A stretch of 6,802 nucleotides of DNA, taken from positions 1 through 6,802 of the forward strand of contig JBBKWX010000233.1 in assembly GCA_037969175.1 (NCBI GenBank), given 5' to 3'. Below the pieces are notes generated by a model. The model did not search any database and had not been told where the DNA came from. It saw only the letters and a program-made list of their open reading frames with translations. Each line of letters begins with the position of its first letter. The first letter of the stretch is position 1. The position numbers and the translations under genes were made by a program. Below are positions 1 to 6,102 of the stretch, one piece after another. This DNA comes from JBBKWX01 sp037969175 (GTDB taxonomy: Bacteria; Bacteroidota; Bacteroidia; AKYH767-A; JBBKVM01).

Positions 1-3
1 TCA

Positions 4-35
4 TTTGCTTTTTTCATTATGTTTAAGTATATTTG
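4..35 (+). promoter_or_regulatory. Bacteroidota-type promoter of the regulator gene
   Basis: A -33 box TTTG at 4-7 and a -7 box TATATTTG at 28-35 are separated by 20 nt. This matches the known Bacteroidota consensus TTTG-N19-21-TAnnTTTG at every fixed position. Transcription should begin a few bases after 35, around 39-43, leaving a leader of only about 10 nt before the ATG at 52. The -7 box lies inside the inverted repeat at 20-49, so a protein bound there would block RNA polymerase. The in-frame ATG at 19 is upstream of the predicted transcript start and therefore is unlikely to be used. Confidence 0.75.
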
Positions 36-49
36 TCAAAAGTTAAACA
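20..49. promoter_or_regulatory. Candidate operator, TGTTTA-N18-TAAACA, over the regulator promoter
   Basis: Half-sites TGTTTA (20-25) and TAAACA (44-49) are perfect reverse complements 18 nt apart; the match extends inward by one pair (TGTTTAA and TTAAACA). The repeat encloses the -7 box and the expected transcript start. An inverted repeat with the same half-sites and the same 18-nt spacing lies before crtI at 941-970. I infer that this is the site of the MerR-type regulator encoded immediately downstream, giving autorepression. A long spacer fits proteins of the CarA/CarH type, which bind as multimers over promoters. No direct binding evidence is available from sequence. Confidence 0.6.
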
Positions 50-51
50 AA

Positions 52-936
52 ATGGATTCCTTTTCAATTTCTCAATTAGAACAGTTTTCAGGGATAAAAG
101 CCCATACGATCAGGATATGGGAGCAACGCTATAATGCGTTAAGTCCTTCAAGAACCGAAGGCAATACCCGCTATTATGACAATTCACAGCTCAGAAGACT
201 TCTTAACATAGTCAGCCTAATGGGATCAGGATACAAAGTATCCACTTTGTGCAGCATGTCCGATGATCAGTTATTTCTTCTTCTGGCAGCAGAACAGGAT
301 TCCGTAGCTTCTAAAGAAGATCCGAATGAATACTATGTTTCCCAGCTGATCGCTGCAGCAACATCATTTGATGAGGCTCATTTTGAAAAAATACTTTCAA
401 ATAGCTTGCTCCGGATGGGAATGAGGAATACCTATATCAATGTAATTTATCCTTTGCTCAAAAGAATGGGGCTGATGTGGGCTTCAAATACCATCTCACC
501 TGCTTATGAGCATTTTAGTTCCAGTTTGATCTGTCAGAAGTTGCATGCCGCTATTGATGGCCTGCCTCCTGCTAAATCATCAACTAATAGTTGGGTCTTA
601 TTTTTACCTGAAAATGAGATCCACGAGATCGGGTTGATCTTCGCTCATTACCTCCTTCGTGAAGCTGGACACACTGTAATTTATCTGGGGAGTAATCTGC
701 CTTTTGAAACACTGCAAAGCGCTATAAAACAACTAGCTCCCCATAATATGCTTTTCTTTTTTGTTCATAATGACAGTCCTGACCGTTTGCAGGAATACCT
801 GGATTTAATAGAAAACAATTTTGGCAAAACAAAAATTTATGTTTCCGGAAATGACAAGTTGATGAGTCAACTAAATGCCGGTAAAAAGGTAAAAAAGATC
901 GTAACGATTGAAGAATTTGAAAGGATCATAGCCTAA
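52..936 (+). CDS. MerR-family regulator with cobalamin-binding domain (CarH/LitR-like)
   Basis: Predicted transcription factor, 294 aa from the ATG at 52. An N-terminal winged-helix MerR domain covers about residues 4-70, with the family's typical IRIWEQRYN and RYYD segments. Next comes a helical cobalamin-cap domain (about 90-170) holding W143-x9-E153-H154, the signature that in CarH contacts the adenosyl group of AdoCbl. A Rossmann-like cobalamin-binding domain follows, with ExHxxG at E189, H191 and G194; the His is the expected lower cobalt ligand. The later SxV and GG parts of the classical motif are degenerate (FxV and GN). Family knowledge: CarH represses carotenoid genes in the dark and releases DNA when light breaks the Co-C bond. 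Position next to crtI and the shared inverted repeats support that role. Start choice: an ATG at 19 would add 11 residues, but the promoter -7 box lies inside that extension and homologues start near the MerR domain. Light sensing itself is inference; a B12-independent CarA-like repressor is the alternative. Confidence 0.85.
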   Translation: MDSFSISQLEQFSGIKAHTIRIWEQRYNALSPSRTEGNTRYYDNSQLRRLLNIVSLMGSGYKVSTLCSMSDDQLFLLLAAEQDSVASKEDPNEYYVSQLIAAATSFDEAHFEKILSNSLLRMGMRNTYINVIYPLLKRMGLMWASNTISPAYEHFSSSLICQKLHAAIDGLPPAKSSTNSWVLFLPENEIHEIGLIFAHYLLREAGHTVIYLGSNLPFETLQSAIKQLAPHNMLFFFVHNDSPDRLQEYLDLIENNFGKTKIYVSGNDKLMSQLNAGKKVKKIVTIEEFERIIA

Positions 937-946
937 ATAATGTTTA
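916..946 (+). promoter_or_regulatory. Weak candidate promoter for the crt operon
   Basis: TTTG at 916-919, inside the end of the regulator gene, is followed after 18 nt by TAATGTTTA at 938-946. This only loosely fits TAnnTTTG and the spacer is one base short. It is the best arrangement I can see before crtI, and its -7 side would overlap the left half of the inverted repeat at 941-970, mirroring the regulator promoter. Read-through from the promoter at 4-35 could also transcribe the operon. Confidence 0.25.
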
Positions 947-970
947 AAAATAAATTAATAATACTAAACA
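941..970. promoter_or_regulatory. Candidate operator, TGTTTA-N18-TAAACA, before crtI
   Basis: TGTTTA (941-946) and TAAACA (965-970) form a perfect inverted repeat with an 18-nt, almost pure A/T spacer. Allowing one mismatch it extends outward to TAATGTTTA (938-946) and TAAACAATA (965-973). Half-sites and spacing are identical to those at 20-49. It occupies most of the 40-nt gap between the regulator stop codon and the crtI start, where a repressor of the pigment operon would be expected to bind. Sequence between the half-sites is not conserved beyond A/T richness, which argues for selection on the half-sites. Confidence 0.6.
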
Positions 971-976
971 ATATAA

Positions 977-2473
977 ATGTCTAAAATTGCTATCATAGGT
1001 TCCGGGTTTTCCGGATTAAGTGCAGCAGCTTATCTATCAAAAGCAGGACATAAAGTCCATGTTTTTGAAAAGAATGATTCTGTTGGCGGAAGAGCCAGGC
1101 AATTTAAAACAGATTCGGGATATGTTTTTGACATGGGGCCAAGTTGGTATTGGATGCCGGATGTATTTGAGAGTTTCTTTAAAGATTTTGGATATTCTGT
1201 TTCCGATTTTTATGAGCTGAAATTATTGAATCCCTCCTTTGATATTGTTTTTGCAGGGGATGAATTGATGAGCATACCCGAAAATTTTGATGAGTTATGT
1301 CTTCTGTTTGAGTCGATAGAGTCAGGCAGCGCTGCAAAACTCAAAGTGTTTATGAATGAGGCAGAGTACAAGTATAAAGTTGGTATTCAGGATCTGGTTT
1401 ATAAACCTGGACTATCTATCATGGAGTTTGCAGATATGGAACTCATAAAAGGAGTTTTCCGACTACAGGTTTTTTCTTCTTTTAGCAAACATGTACGCAG
1501 TCTTTTCTCGGATCCGAAATTAATTGCCTTGCTCGAATTTCCGGTTTTGTTTCTGGGAGCCAGGCCACAGGACACGCCAGCGCTTTATAGCCTGATGAAT
1601 TATGCCGGATTGAAATTGGGAACCTGGTATCCTCAAGGAGGCTTTGGAAGTGTGATACAGGCTATGAAGAAAGTTGCAGAAATTAATGGAGCTGTTTTTC
1701 ATTTTAACGCCAATGTTGATAAGATCAATGTTGAGAGTAGCTATGTAAATAGTATTGAAGTTGATGGAAGTAAAATCGAATTTGATGGGGTAATTGCATC
1801 TGCAGATTATCATCATGTAGAAAGTAAATTGTTATCACCTGAATACAGAAATTATGTTGAAAGTTATTGGGATAAAAGGACGCTTGCTCCATCTTGTTTG
1901 ATCTTTTTTCTTGGTATAAATAAAAAGTTAAACTCCTTAAATCATCACACACTGTTTTTCGATGAGGATCTGGAACAGCATTCAAATGAGATCTATACAG
2001 ACCCGCAATGGCCGCACAAGCCTCTGTTCTATGTTTGTTGCCCTTCTCGTTCTGATAAAGAAGTTGCTCCTGAAGGTCATGAAAATCTTTTCTTGTTGAT
2101 GCCGATAGCTGCAGGTTTGAACGATACAGAAGAATTGCGCGAGGACTATTTTCAAACCATGATATCAAGACTCGAAAAGCATATTAAGGATGATATAGTT
2201 TCTAATATTGACTATAAGAAGAGTTATTGTGTAAATGATTTTATTTCTGACTATAATTCTTACAAAGGAAATGCATACGGACTTGCAAATACCTTGATGC
2301 AAACGGCGATACTAAAACCAAAGATTAAAAATAAGAAGATAGAAAATCTTTTTTATACAGGGCAGCTTACAGTTCCGGGCCCAGGTGTTCCGCCATCAAT
2401 TATTTCCGGTAAAATTTCAGCTGAACAATTATTAAAGCATTTAAAAAAAATGAAGCATGAAAGCGTTATTTGA
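977..2473 (+). CDS. crtI: Phytoene desaturase CrtI
   Basis: FAD-dependent carotenoid desaturase, 498 aa, the usual size for bacterial CrtI. It is expected to introduce double bonds into colourless phytoene to give lycopene at the membrane. The N-terminal dinucleotide-binding fold shows GSGFSG (residues 8-13), an acidic end to the second strand (E31) and GGRAR (37-41), followed by FDMGPSW (51-57), typical of the CrtI/amine-oxidase superfamily. The C-terminal family signature is TGQLTVPGPGVPPSIISG (461-478). There is no Shine-Dalgarno sequence; the start MSKIAIIG places the Rossmann strand at the N-terminus as expected. It is the first gene of the operon, preceded by the candidate operator at 941-970, and overlaps crtB by 17 nt. 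CrtI relatives include diapophytoene desaturases and ketolases; the neighbouring crtB, crtY and crtZ favour the C40 phytoene role. The number of desaturation steps cannot be read from sequence. Confidence 0.93.
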   Translation: MSKIAIIGSGFSGLSAAAYLSKAGHKVHVFEKNDSVGGRARQFKTDSGYVFDMGPSWYWMPDVFESFFKDFGYSVSDFYELKLLNPSFDIVFAGDELMSIPENFDELCLLFESIESGSAAKLKVFMNEAEYKYKVGIQDLVYKPGLSIMEFADMELIKGVFRLQVFSSFSKHVRSLFSDPKLIALLEFPVLFLGARPQDTPALYSLMNYAGLKLGTWYPQGGFGSVIQAMKKVAEINGAVFHFNANVDKINVESSYVNSIEVDGSKIEFDGVIASADYHHVESKLLSPEYRNYVESYWDKRTLAPSCLIFFLGINKKLNSLNHHTLFFDEDLEQHSNEIYTDPQWPHKPLFYVCCPSRSDKEVAPEGHENLFLLMPIAAGLNDTEELREDYFQTMISRLEKHIKDDIVSNIDYKKSYCVNDFISDYNSYKGNAYGLANTLMQTAILKPKIKNKKIENLFYTGQLTVPGPGVPPSIISGKISAEQLLKHLKKMKHESVI

Positions 2474-3293
2474 TACTATTTCTATACAATGCAGTAAACT
2501 GACCACAAAGGCTTATAGCACAAGTTTTTCATTGGGGATATATTTCCTGAATGATAAACTTAGAGATCCGATCTATGCCATCTATGGTTTTGTCAGATTT
2601 GCTGATGAGATTGTGGATAGTTTTGAAGGCTACAATAAAAGATCTTTATTAGATAAGTTCAGAAAGGAAACTTATACCGCAATTGAAGATAAAATTTCAC
2701 TGAATCCTATTTTGAATTCATTTCAACATGCTGTTCATGAACATAAAATTGATCTTGATTTAATTGAAACCTTTCTGAATAGTATGGAAATGGATCTTAA
2801 TAAAGTTGATTATACACCTGAAAAATATGATCAATACATTTTGGGTTCAGCTGAAGTTGTTGGGCTCATGTGTTTGCACGTTTTCACAGAAGGAGATAAA
2901 AAAATGTATAAAGAGTTAAAGCCATATGCAATGAAGTTGGGTGCTGCTTTTCAGAAGGTAAATTTCCTGCGCGACATGGGAGATGATTATCATATACTGG
3001 GTAGGACATATTTCCCAAATGTAGATATGACAAATTTCTCAAAAGCGACCAAGAAAGAGATCGAGCAGGATATTGAAAATGATTTTAGAGAAGCGTTGAT
3101 AGGTATAAAAAAACTTCCTGCTTCTGCAAAAGGAGGAGTTTATTTGGCATATGTTTATTATAATTCCTTATTTAAAAAGATTAAAAATGTTGAAGCTAAA
3201 AATATTCTTAAGGAAAGAATTCGCATAAGTAATGGAAAAAAATTCCAGCTTATGTTAAACAGTATGTTTCAGCATAAATTGAATTTGCTATGA
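2457..3293 (+). CDS. crtB: Phytoene synthase CrtB (squalene/phytoene synthase family)
   Basis: Condenses two geranylgeranyl diphosphates to phytoene, the committed step of C40 carotenoid synthesis. The 278-aa protein is all-helical in character and carries both Mg-diphosphate-binding aspartate motifs: DEIVD at residues 50-54 and RDMGDD at 172-177. The latter sits within the conserved LGAAFQKVNFLRD segment that marks trans-isoprenyl synthases of this family. RTYFP (183-187) follows, as in other CrtB proteins. The start ATG is inside the last codons of crtI (17-nt overlap, different frame) and the stop overlaps the next start as ATGA, so translation is likely coupled on both sides. Squalene or dehydrosqualene synthase is the alternative within this family, but adjacency to crtI, crtZ and a lycopene cyclase makes phytoene synthase much the likelier. 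Confidence 0.93.
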   Translation: MKALFDTISIQCSKLTTKAYSTSFSLGIYFLNDKLRDPIYAIYGFVRFADEIVDSFEGYNKRSLLDKFRKETYTAIEDKISLNPILNSFQHAVHEHKIDLDLIETFLNSMEMDLNKVDYTPEKYDQYILGSAEVVGLMCLHVFTEGDKKMYKELKPYAMKLGAAFQKVNFLRDMGDDYHILGRTYFPNVDMTNFSKATKKEIEQDIENDFREALIGIKKLPASAKGGVYLAYVYYNSLFKKIKNVEAKNILKERIRISNGKKFQLMLNSMFQHKLNLL

Positions 3294-3787
3294 TGAAAAT
3301 GCTCATATTCTTGTTCCTTATTTCAATGCCGGCATATTCCGGAGATCTCAAATTATCCGAGGTAAGATCTTTGTTTAATAAATCCGCCACAGATGAAGTT
3401 TCGTGTATAAAATTGCTGAGTTTATTGGAAAAGTCATCCGGTAATAATAGCACATTGATGGCATACAAGGCTGTTGCGACAATGATGATGGCAAAATTCG
3501 TATTTAATCCCTATATTAAATTATCAAAGTTTAATGAAGGGAAGAGATTGCTGGATAAGAGTGTTAGTTCTGATGAAAAAAATATTGAGACTCGATTTTT
3601 GAGATTTGTTGTACAAACTAATTCGCCTCAATTTTTAGGGTACAACACAGACATTTCAAATGATAAAAAAATTATTTTCAATTTAATTGATAAGGTAAAT
3701 GATGTTGAGCTAAAAGATATGATCATTGATCATATGAGTACATCAGAATTTATTTCACATGAAGAAAAACTTAATCTCATATCATGA
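3290..3787 (+). CDS. Uncharacterised exported protein inside the carotenoid operon
   Basis: I do not recognise a named family. The 165-aa product begins MMKMLIFLFLISMPAYS, a short Sec-type signal peptide with a plausible cleavage after AYS (residue 17), so the mature protein would be periplasmic, with no further membrane span. The mature part is mostly amphipathic helices: a repeat-like region about 40-110 (KLLSLLEK, AYKAVATMMMAKF, EGKRLLDK, ETRFLRFVVQ) that suggests a TPR-like or alpha-solenoid fold; this is impression, not a domain match. No catalytic motif or lipobox cysteine is seen. It overlaps crtB upstream and idi downstream by ATGA at both ends, so it is a true operon member. Plausible roles are a periplasmic or envelope factor linked to pigment placement, but that is speculation. 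Base composition resembles its neighbours. Confidence 0.85.
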   Translation: MMKMLIFLFLISMPAYSGDLKLSEVRSLFNKSATDEVSCIKLLSLLEKSSGNNSTLMAYKAVATMMMAKFVFNPYIKLSKFNEGKRLLDKSVSSDEKNIETRFLRFVVQTNSPQFLGYNTDISNDKKIIFNLIDKVNDVELKDMIIDHMSTSEFISHEEKLNLIS

Positions 3788-4335
3788 AAGATTATTTAAT
3801 ACTTGTTGATGATAATGACAGATCCTGGGGTAAGCTTGAGAAACACATGGTTCATAGGTTAGGACTGTTACATCGTGCATTTTCAGTTTTTATATTTAAT
3901 TCGAAAGGAGAATTGCTATTACAGCAAAGGGCAGAGGATAAATATCATTCAGGGAGCTTATGGACCAATACCTGTTGCAGCCATCCAAGATTTGGAGAAG
4001 AACTTGTGGATGCAGTTACAAGAAGAATGAAAGAAGAAATGAATATGAGTTGTGCAACTCAGTTTGCTTTCAATTTTCTATATAAAGCTCAGTTTGAAAA
4101 CGGATTAACAGAACATGAATTGGATCATGTCTTTTTTGGAACATCCGATGATATCCCGACACCTGAAATATCAGAAGTTCAAAATTGGAAATATATGAAG
4201 ATAGCGGATCTTGAATTGGATATTTCTCTTCATCCTGAAAAATATACGGCATGGTTGAAAATTTGTCTTGATAGAGTTAAAGAACATATTATTGAATTAG
4301 ATTTCCCTAATAAAGATCTTTATGCATCAGTATAA
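3784..4335 (+). CDS. idi: Isopentenyl-diphosphate delta-isomerase, type I
   Basis: Interconverts isopentenyl and dimethylallyl diphosphate in the cytoplasm, balancing the precursors for GGPP. The 183-aa length matches bacterial type I (Nudix-fold) enzymes. Visible features are metal-ligand histidines H24 and H30, the active-site segment TNTCCSHP (61-68) with catalytic Cys65 and metal-ligand His67, a degenerate Nudix box at about 71-88 (GEELVDAVTRRMKEEMNM), and the EHE motif at 110-112, corresponding to the catalytic and metal-binding glutamates of the E. coli enzyme. It starts within the previous gene's stop (ATGA) and overlaps the next gene by 14 nt. Presence of idi inside a pigment operon is consistent with boosting precursor supply when pigment is made; GGPP synthase itself is not in the window. 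Confidence 0.95.
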   Translation: MKDYLILVDDNDRSWGKLEKHMVHRLGLLHRAFSVFIFNSKGELLLQQRAEDKYHSGSLWTNTCCSHPRFGEELVDAVTRRMKEEMNMSCATQFAFNFLYKAQFENGLTEHELDHVFFGTSDDIPTPEISEVQNWKYMKIADLELDISLHPEKYTAWLKICLDRVKEHIIELDFPNKDLYASV

Positions 4336-4783
4336 GACAGAGCAGTTTTTGCCTATCGGTAGAAAAAAGGCATGGGAATTTTTCTCCTCGCCTAATAATT
4401 TGCGTACCATCACACCGCCAGAGTTAGATTTATTAATTTTAACTAAATTGAACGGAGGAGGCATATATGAAGGGATGGAGATTGAGTATACAGTGAGACC
4501 TGTTCTGGGCATCCGTGTAAAGTGGAAAACTGAAATTTGCAAAGTCAAAGATCAGGAATATTTCATGGATAAACAGGTCAGAGGTCCTTATAAAGTTTGG
4601 GAACATACCCACTCTTTTATAGAGACAAGTGCCGGAGTGATGATGATAGACATTGTGAATTATGAACTGCCTCTGGGGGTTTTGGGAAAGTTAGCTGAAA
4701 AGCTATATGTTAATAAGAAGATAGAGTCCATTTTTGATTACCGTAAAGAGGTACTTGAAAAGTTGTTTTTAAAATTTAATTAA
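4322..4783 (+). CDS. SRPBCC-fold (START-like) ligand-binding protein
   Basis: A 153-aa soluble protein resembling the family often annotated as SRPBCC or, on weak grounds, cell-division inhibitor (COG4276 type). Recognisable pieces are the N-terminal beta strand and helix followed by PNNLRTITPPELDL (24-37), a central beta region with EGMEIEYTVRPVLGI (50-64), the hallmark FMDKQVRGPYKVWEHTHSF (81-99), VNYELPLGVLGKL (112-124) and a C-terminal helix from about 126 with IFDYR (137-141). The fold forms a deep hydrophobic pocket. No signal peptide is seen. In frame it overlaps idi by 14 nt and shares one base with the crtZ start (TAATG). Relatives are repeatedly seen beside carotenoid or photolyase genes, as far as I recall. 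A role in holding or delivering hydrophobic isoprenoids is an attractive inference; no enzymatic residues are evident. Confidence 0.85.
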   Translation: MHQYKTEQFLPIGRKKAWEFFSSPNNLRTITPPELDLLILTKLNGGGIYEGMEIEYTVRPVLGIRVKWKTEICKVKDQEYFMDKQVRGPYKVWEHTHSFIETSAGVMMIDIVNYELPLGVLGKLAEKLYVNKKIESIFDYRKEVLEKLFLKFN

Positions 4784-5241
4784 TGATAGTTAATTTACTC
4801 ATAGTAATTGTTTCATTTTTATGTATGGAAGGTATTGCTTGGCTTACCCATAAATACGTAATGCATGGTTTGCTTTGGAGATTGCATAAAGATCATCATA
4901 AGAAAGAGTCATCCGGTTTTTTTGAGGACAATGATTTTTTCTTTTTGATCTTTGCCTTACCCGGGATAGCAGGATTATTTTTTGGAATGCAGCTGGAATA
5001 TAATTTTCTTTTTTGGATAGGACTTGGGATCACTTTGTATGGACTGGCTTATTTCCTTGTGCATGATGTATTTATTCATCAGAGGTTTAAGATCCTCAGG
5101 AATGTTGACAATGACTATTTTAAGGCCATACGTAGAGCACATAAAATGCACCACAAGCATCTAGGAAAAGAAGAGGGTGAATGTTTTGGAATGTTGTGGG
5201 TACCCTTCAAGTATTTTCAAAAAAGAAATCAAGCCGAGTAA
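4783..5241 (+). CDS. crtZ: Beta-carotene hydroxylase CrtZ
   Basis: Membrane di-iron hydroxylase adding 3-OH groups to the beta rings, turning beta-carotene into cryptoxanthin and zeaxanthin. The 152-aa protein has the full set of histidine clusters of the fatty-acid hydroxylase superfamily: H23-x4-H28, H35-x2-HH (38-39), H94-x4-H99 and H120-x2-HH (123-124). Hydrophobic spans lie at about 2-22, 52-70 and 74-93. Length is typical of bacterial CrtZ. The start is chosen at the ATG sharing its A with the preceding TAA; it puts the first membrane segment at the N-terminus. The lycopene cyclase begins 1 nt after its stop. No crtW-type ketolase is present, so zeaxanthin is the likely product of this operon. 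Confidence 0.93.
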   Translation: MIVNLLIVIVSFLCMEGIAWLTHKYVMHGLLWRLHKDHHKKESSGFFEDNDFFFLIFALPGIAGLFFGMQLEYNFLFWIGLGITLYGLAYFLVHDVFIHQRFKILRNVDNDYFKAIRRAHKMHHKHLGKEEGECFGMLWVPFKYFQKRNQAE

Positions 5242-5242
5242 T

Positions 5243-5938
5243 ATGAACTTAACGTATTTATGGGTCGAAGTATTTGCTGTATTGATTCCATTCTTTTTTT
5301 CATTCCACCCAAAACTCAAATTCAACAGAAAGTTTAAGCCATTCTTTTTGTCGAGTGCATTGGTCGCCATAATTTTTATCGCCTGGGATATTTGGTTTAC
5401 TGAGATGGGAATCTGGGGATTTAATCCGGAGCATTTATCAGGATTATATATAAGTAACTTACCACTTGAAGAAGTCTTATTCTTTTTTGCCATTCCATTT
5501 GCATGTGTATTTACTTACCATTGTTTGAATTTGTTTTTCGACTTCAAATGGAAATCCCAAACCGAGAATATTGTTGTTATTAGCCTTGCTTCCATCTTGT
5601 TTCTCGCAGGGGTACTGCATTATTCAAAGTTATATACTTCAATTACATTTATCAGCTTAGCATTATTACTGATTATCGTCAAGTATATCGTTAGGGTAAA
5701 TTGGCTTCCCCGGTTTTTGACAATATATCTGGTTTTGCTTATTCCCTTCTTTATAGTGAATGGCATCCTGACAGGCAGTGGATTGGATACTCCCGTGGTA
5801 TGGTATAACGACGCTGAAAATTTAGGTATTAGGATTCATACAATTCCGGTAGAGGATGTTTTTTATGGACTGGAATTAATTTTATGTAATGTATTTTTTT
5901 ATGAATATTTTAATAAACGATGGAGTGTTAAGGCTTGA
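5243..5938 (+). CDS. crtY: Lycopene cyclase, fused CrtYc-CrtYd (CarR-domain) type
   Basis: Integral membrane cyclase expected to convert the psi ends of lycopene into beta rings, giving beta-carotene. The 231-aa chain has about seven hydrophobic segments and two related halves. The first centres on PLEEVLFFFAIPFACVFTY (74-92) and the second on PVEDVFYGLELILCNVFF (202-219); the Px(E)E/D pairs E76-E77 and E204-D205 are the key acidic residues of this family. This is the heterodimer-derived (CrtYc/CrtYd, TIGR03462-like) class, unrelated to the FAD-dependent CrtY of Proteobacteria. The ATG at 5243 lies 1 nt after the crtZ stop and opens directly into a membrane helix. A longer frame from 5177 would add 22 residues that merely overlap crtZ and are unlike a membrane-protein N-terminus. 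Last gene of the operon. The symbol crtYcd would be equally suitable; whether one or both ends are cyclised is not visible. Confidence 0.9.
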   Translation: MNLTYLWVEVFAVLIPFFFSFHPKLKFNRKFKPFFLSSALVAIIFIAWDIWFTEMGIWGFNPEHLSGLYISNLPLEEVLFFFAIPFACVFTYHCLNLFFDFKWKSQTENIVVISLASILFLAGVLHYSKLYTSITFISLALLLIIVKYIVRVNWLPRFLTIYLVLLIPFFIVNGILTGSGLDTPVVWYNDAENLGIRIHTIPVEDVFYGLELILCNVFFYEYFNKRWSVKA

Positions 5939-5978
5939 TGATTTCCTTAGTAATTTCCCGCACCTCACATTACCACTA

Positions 5979-6026
5979 TACGTCCCCGACGAATACGTCC
6001 CCCTTCAGGAGGATTTAGGGGGTCGT
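5979..6026. repeat. GC-rich repeat block with alternative hairpins
   Basis: TACGTCCCC occurs twice with 15-nt spacing (5979-5987 and 5994-6002). The first copy lies in a small perfect hairpin CGTC-CCC-GACG (5981-5991). The second starts a C-rich arm (CCCCCT, 5999-6004) that can pair either with AGGAGG (6007-6012, one mismatch) or with AGGGGG (6017-6022, perfect). The run of G and C stands out sharply from the AT-rich surroundings. From memory it resembles short dispersed C-run/G-run palindromes common between Bacteroidota genes, which I cannot verify here. Confidence 0.5.
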
Positions 6027-6042
6027 GTTCCTTTTCTTTTTT
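5995..6042 (+). terminator. Probable rho-independent terminator of the crt operon
   Basis: ACGTCCCCCT (5995-6004) pairs with AGGGGGTCGT (6017-6026) over ten positions with one internal T-T mismatch, closing a 12-nt loop. T-rich sequence follows: TTTTCTTTTTT at 6032-6042, five bases after the stem. It lies 57 nt after the cyclase stop, in the right place to end the operon transcript. The T run begins later than in a textbook terminator and the element may primarily be a dispersed repeat, so efficiency is uncertain. Confidence 0.55.
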
Positions 6043-6079
6043 AACACAAAGGCTCGAAGCAAAATCTAAGACACAAATG
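6041..6079 (+). repeat. Degenerate ACACAAAG-type intergenic repeat
   Basis: TTAACACAAAGGC (6041-6053) is followed by CTCGAAGC and by AAGACACAAATG (6068-6079), giving two ACACAAA cores at 6044-6050 and 6071-6077. The arrangement resembles the widespread noncoding family built from units like AACACAAAGGCACGAAG. A related element in opposite orientation follows the next gene (6566-6614). The call rests on recollection of the family and on the internal core duplication. Confidence 0.4.
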
Positions 6080-6102
6080 CTGAATTATCATATATTCGTT
6101 AA

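Noticed and set aside
1725..2168. Minus-strand open frame of 147 codons inside crtI
   Set aside because: It lies wholly inside a well-supported crtI frame, its translation is rich in His, Gln and Tyr without any domain, and no promoter or neighbour supports it.
5177..5242. Upstream extension of the lycopene cyclase frame
   Set aside because: The 22 extra residues overlap crtZ and do not resemble a membrane-protein N-terminus; the ATG at 5243 fits the operon spacing and family length.
5161..5493. Minus-strand open frame of 110 codons across the crtZ-crtY junction
   Set aside because: It is antisense to two conserved membrane enzymes and has a low-complexity Asn/Lys-rich translation with no recognisable family.
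6007..6012. AGGAGG as a strong Shine-Dalgarno sequence
   Set aside because: No start codon follows at usable distance; the bases belong to the hairpin block, and other genes here do not use Shine-Dalgarno sites.
5939..6102. Possible small gene, riboswitch or tRNA in the spacer after the cyclase
   Set aside because: No open frame with family resemblance, no cloverleaf, and no cobalamin-riboswitch-like conserved core was seen; hairpin and repeat sequence explain most of it.
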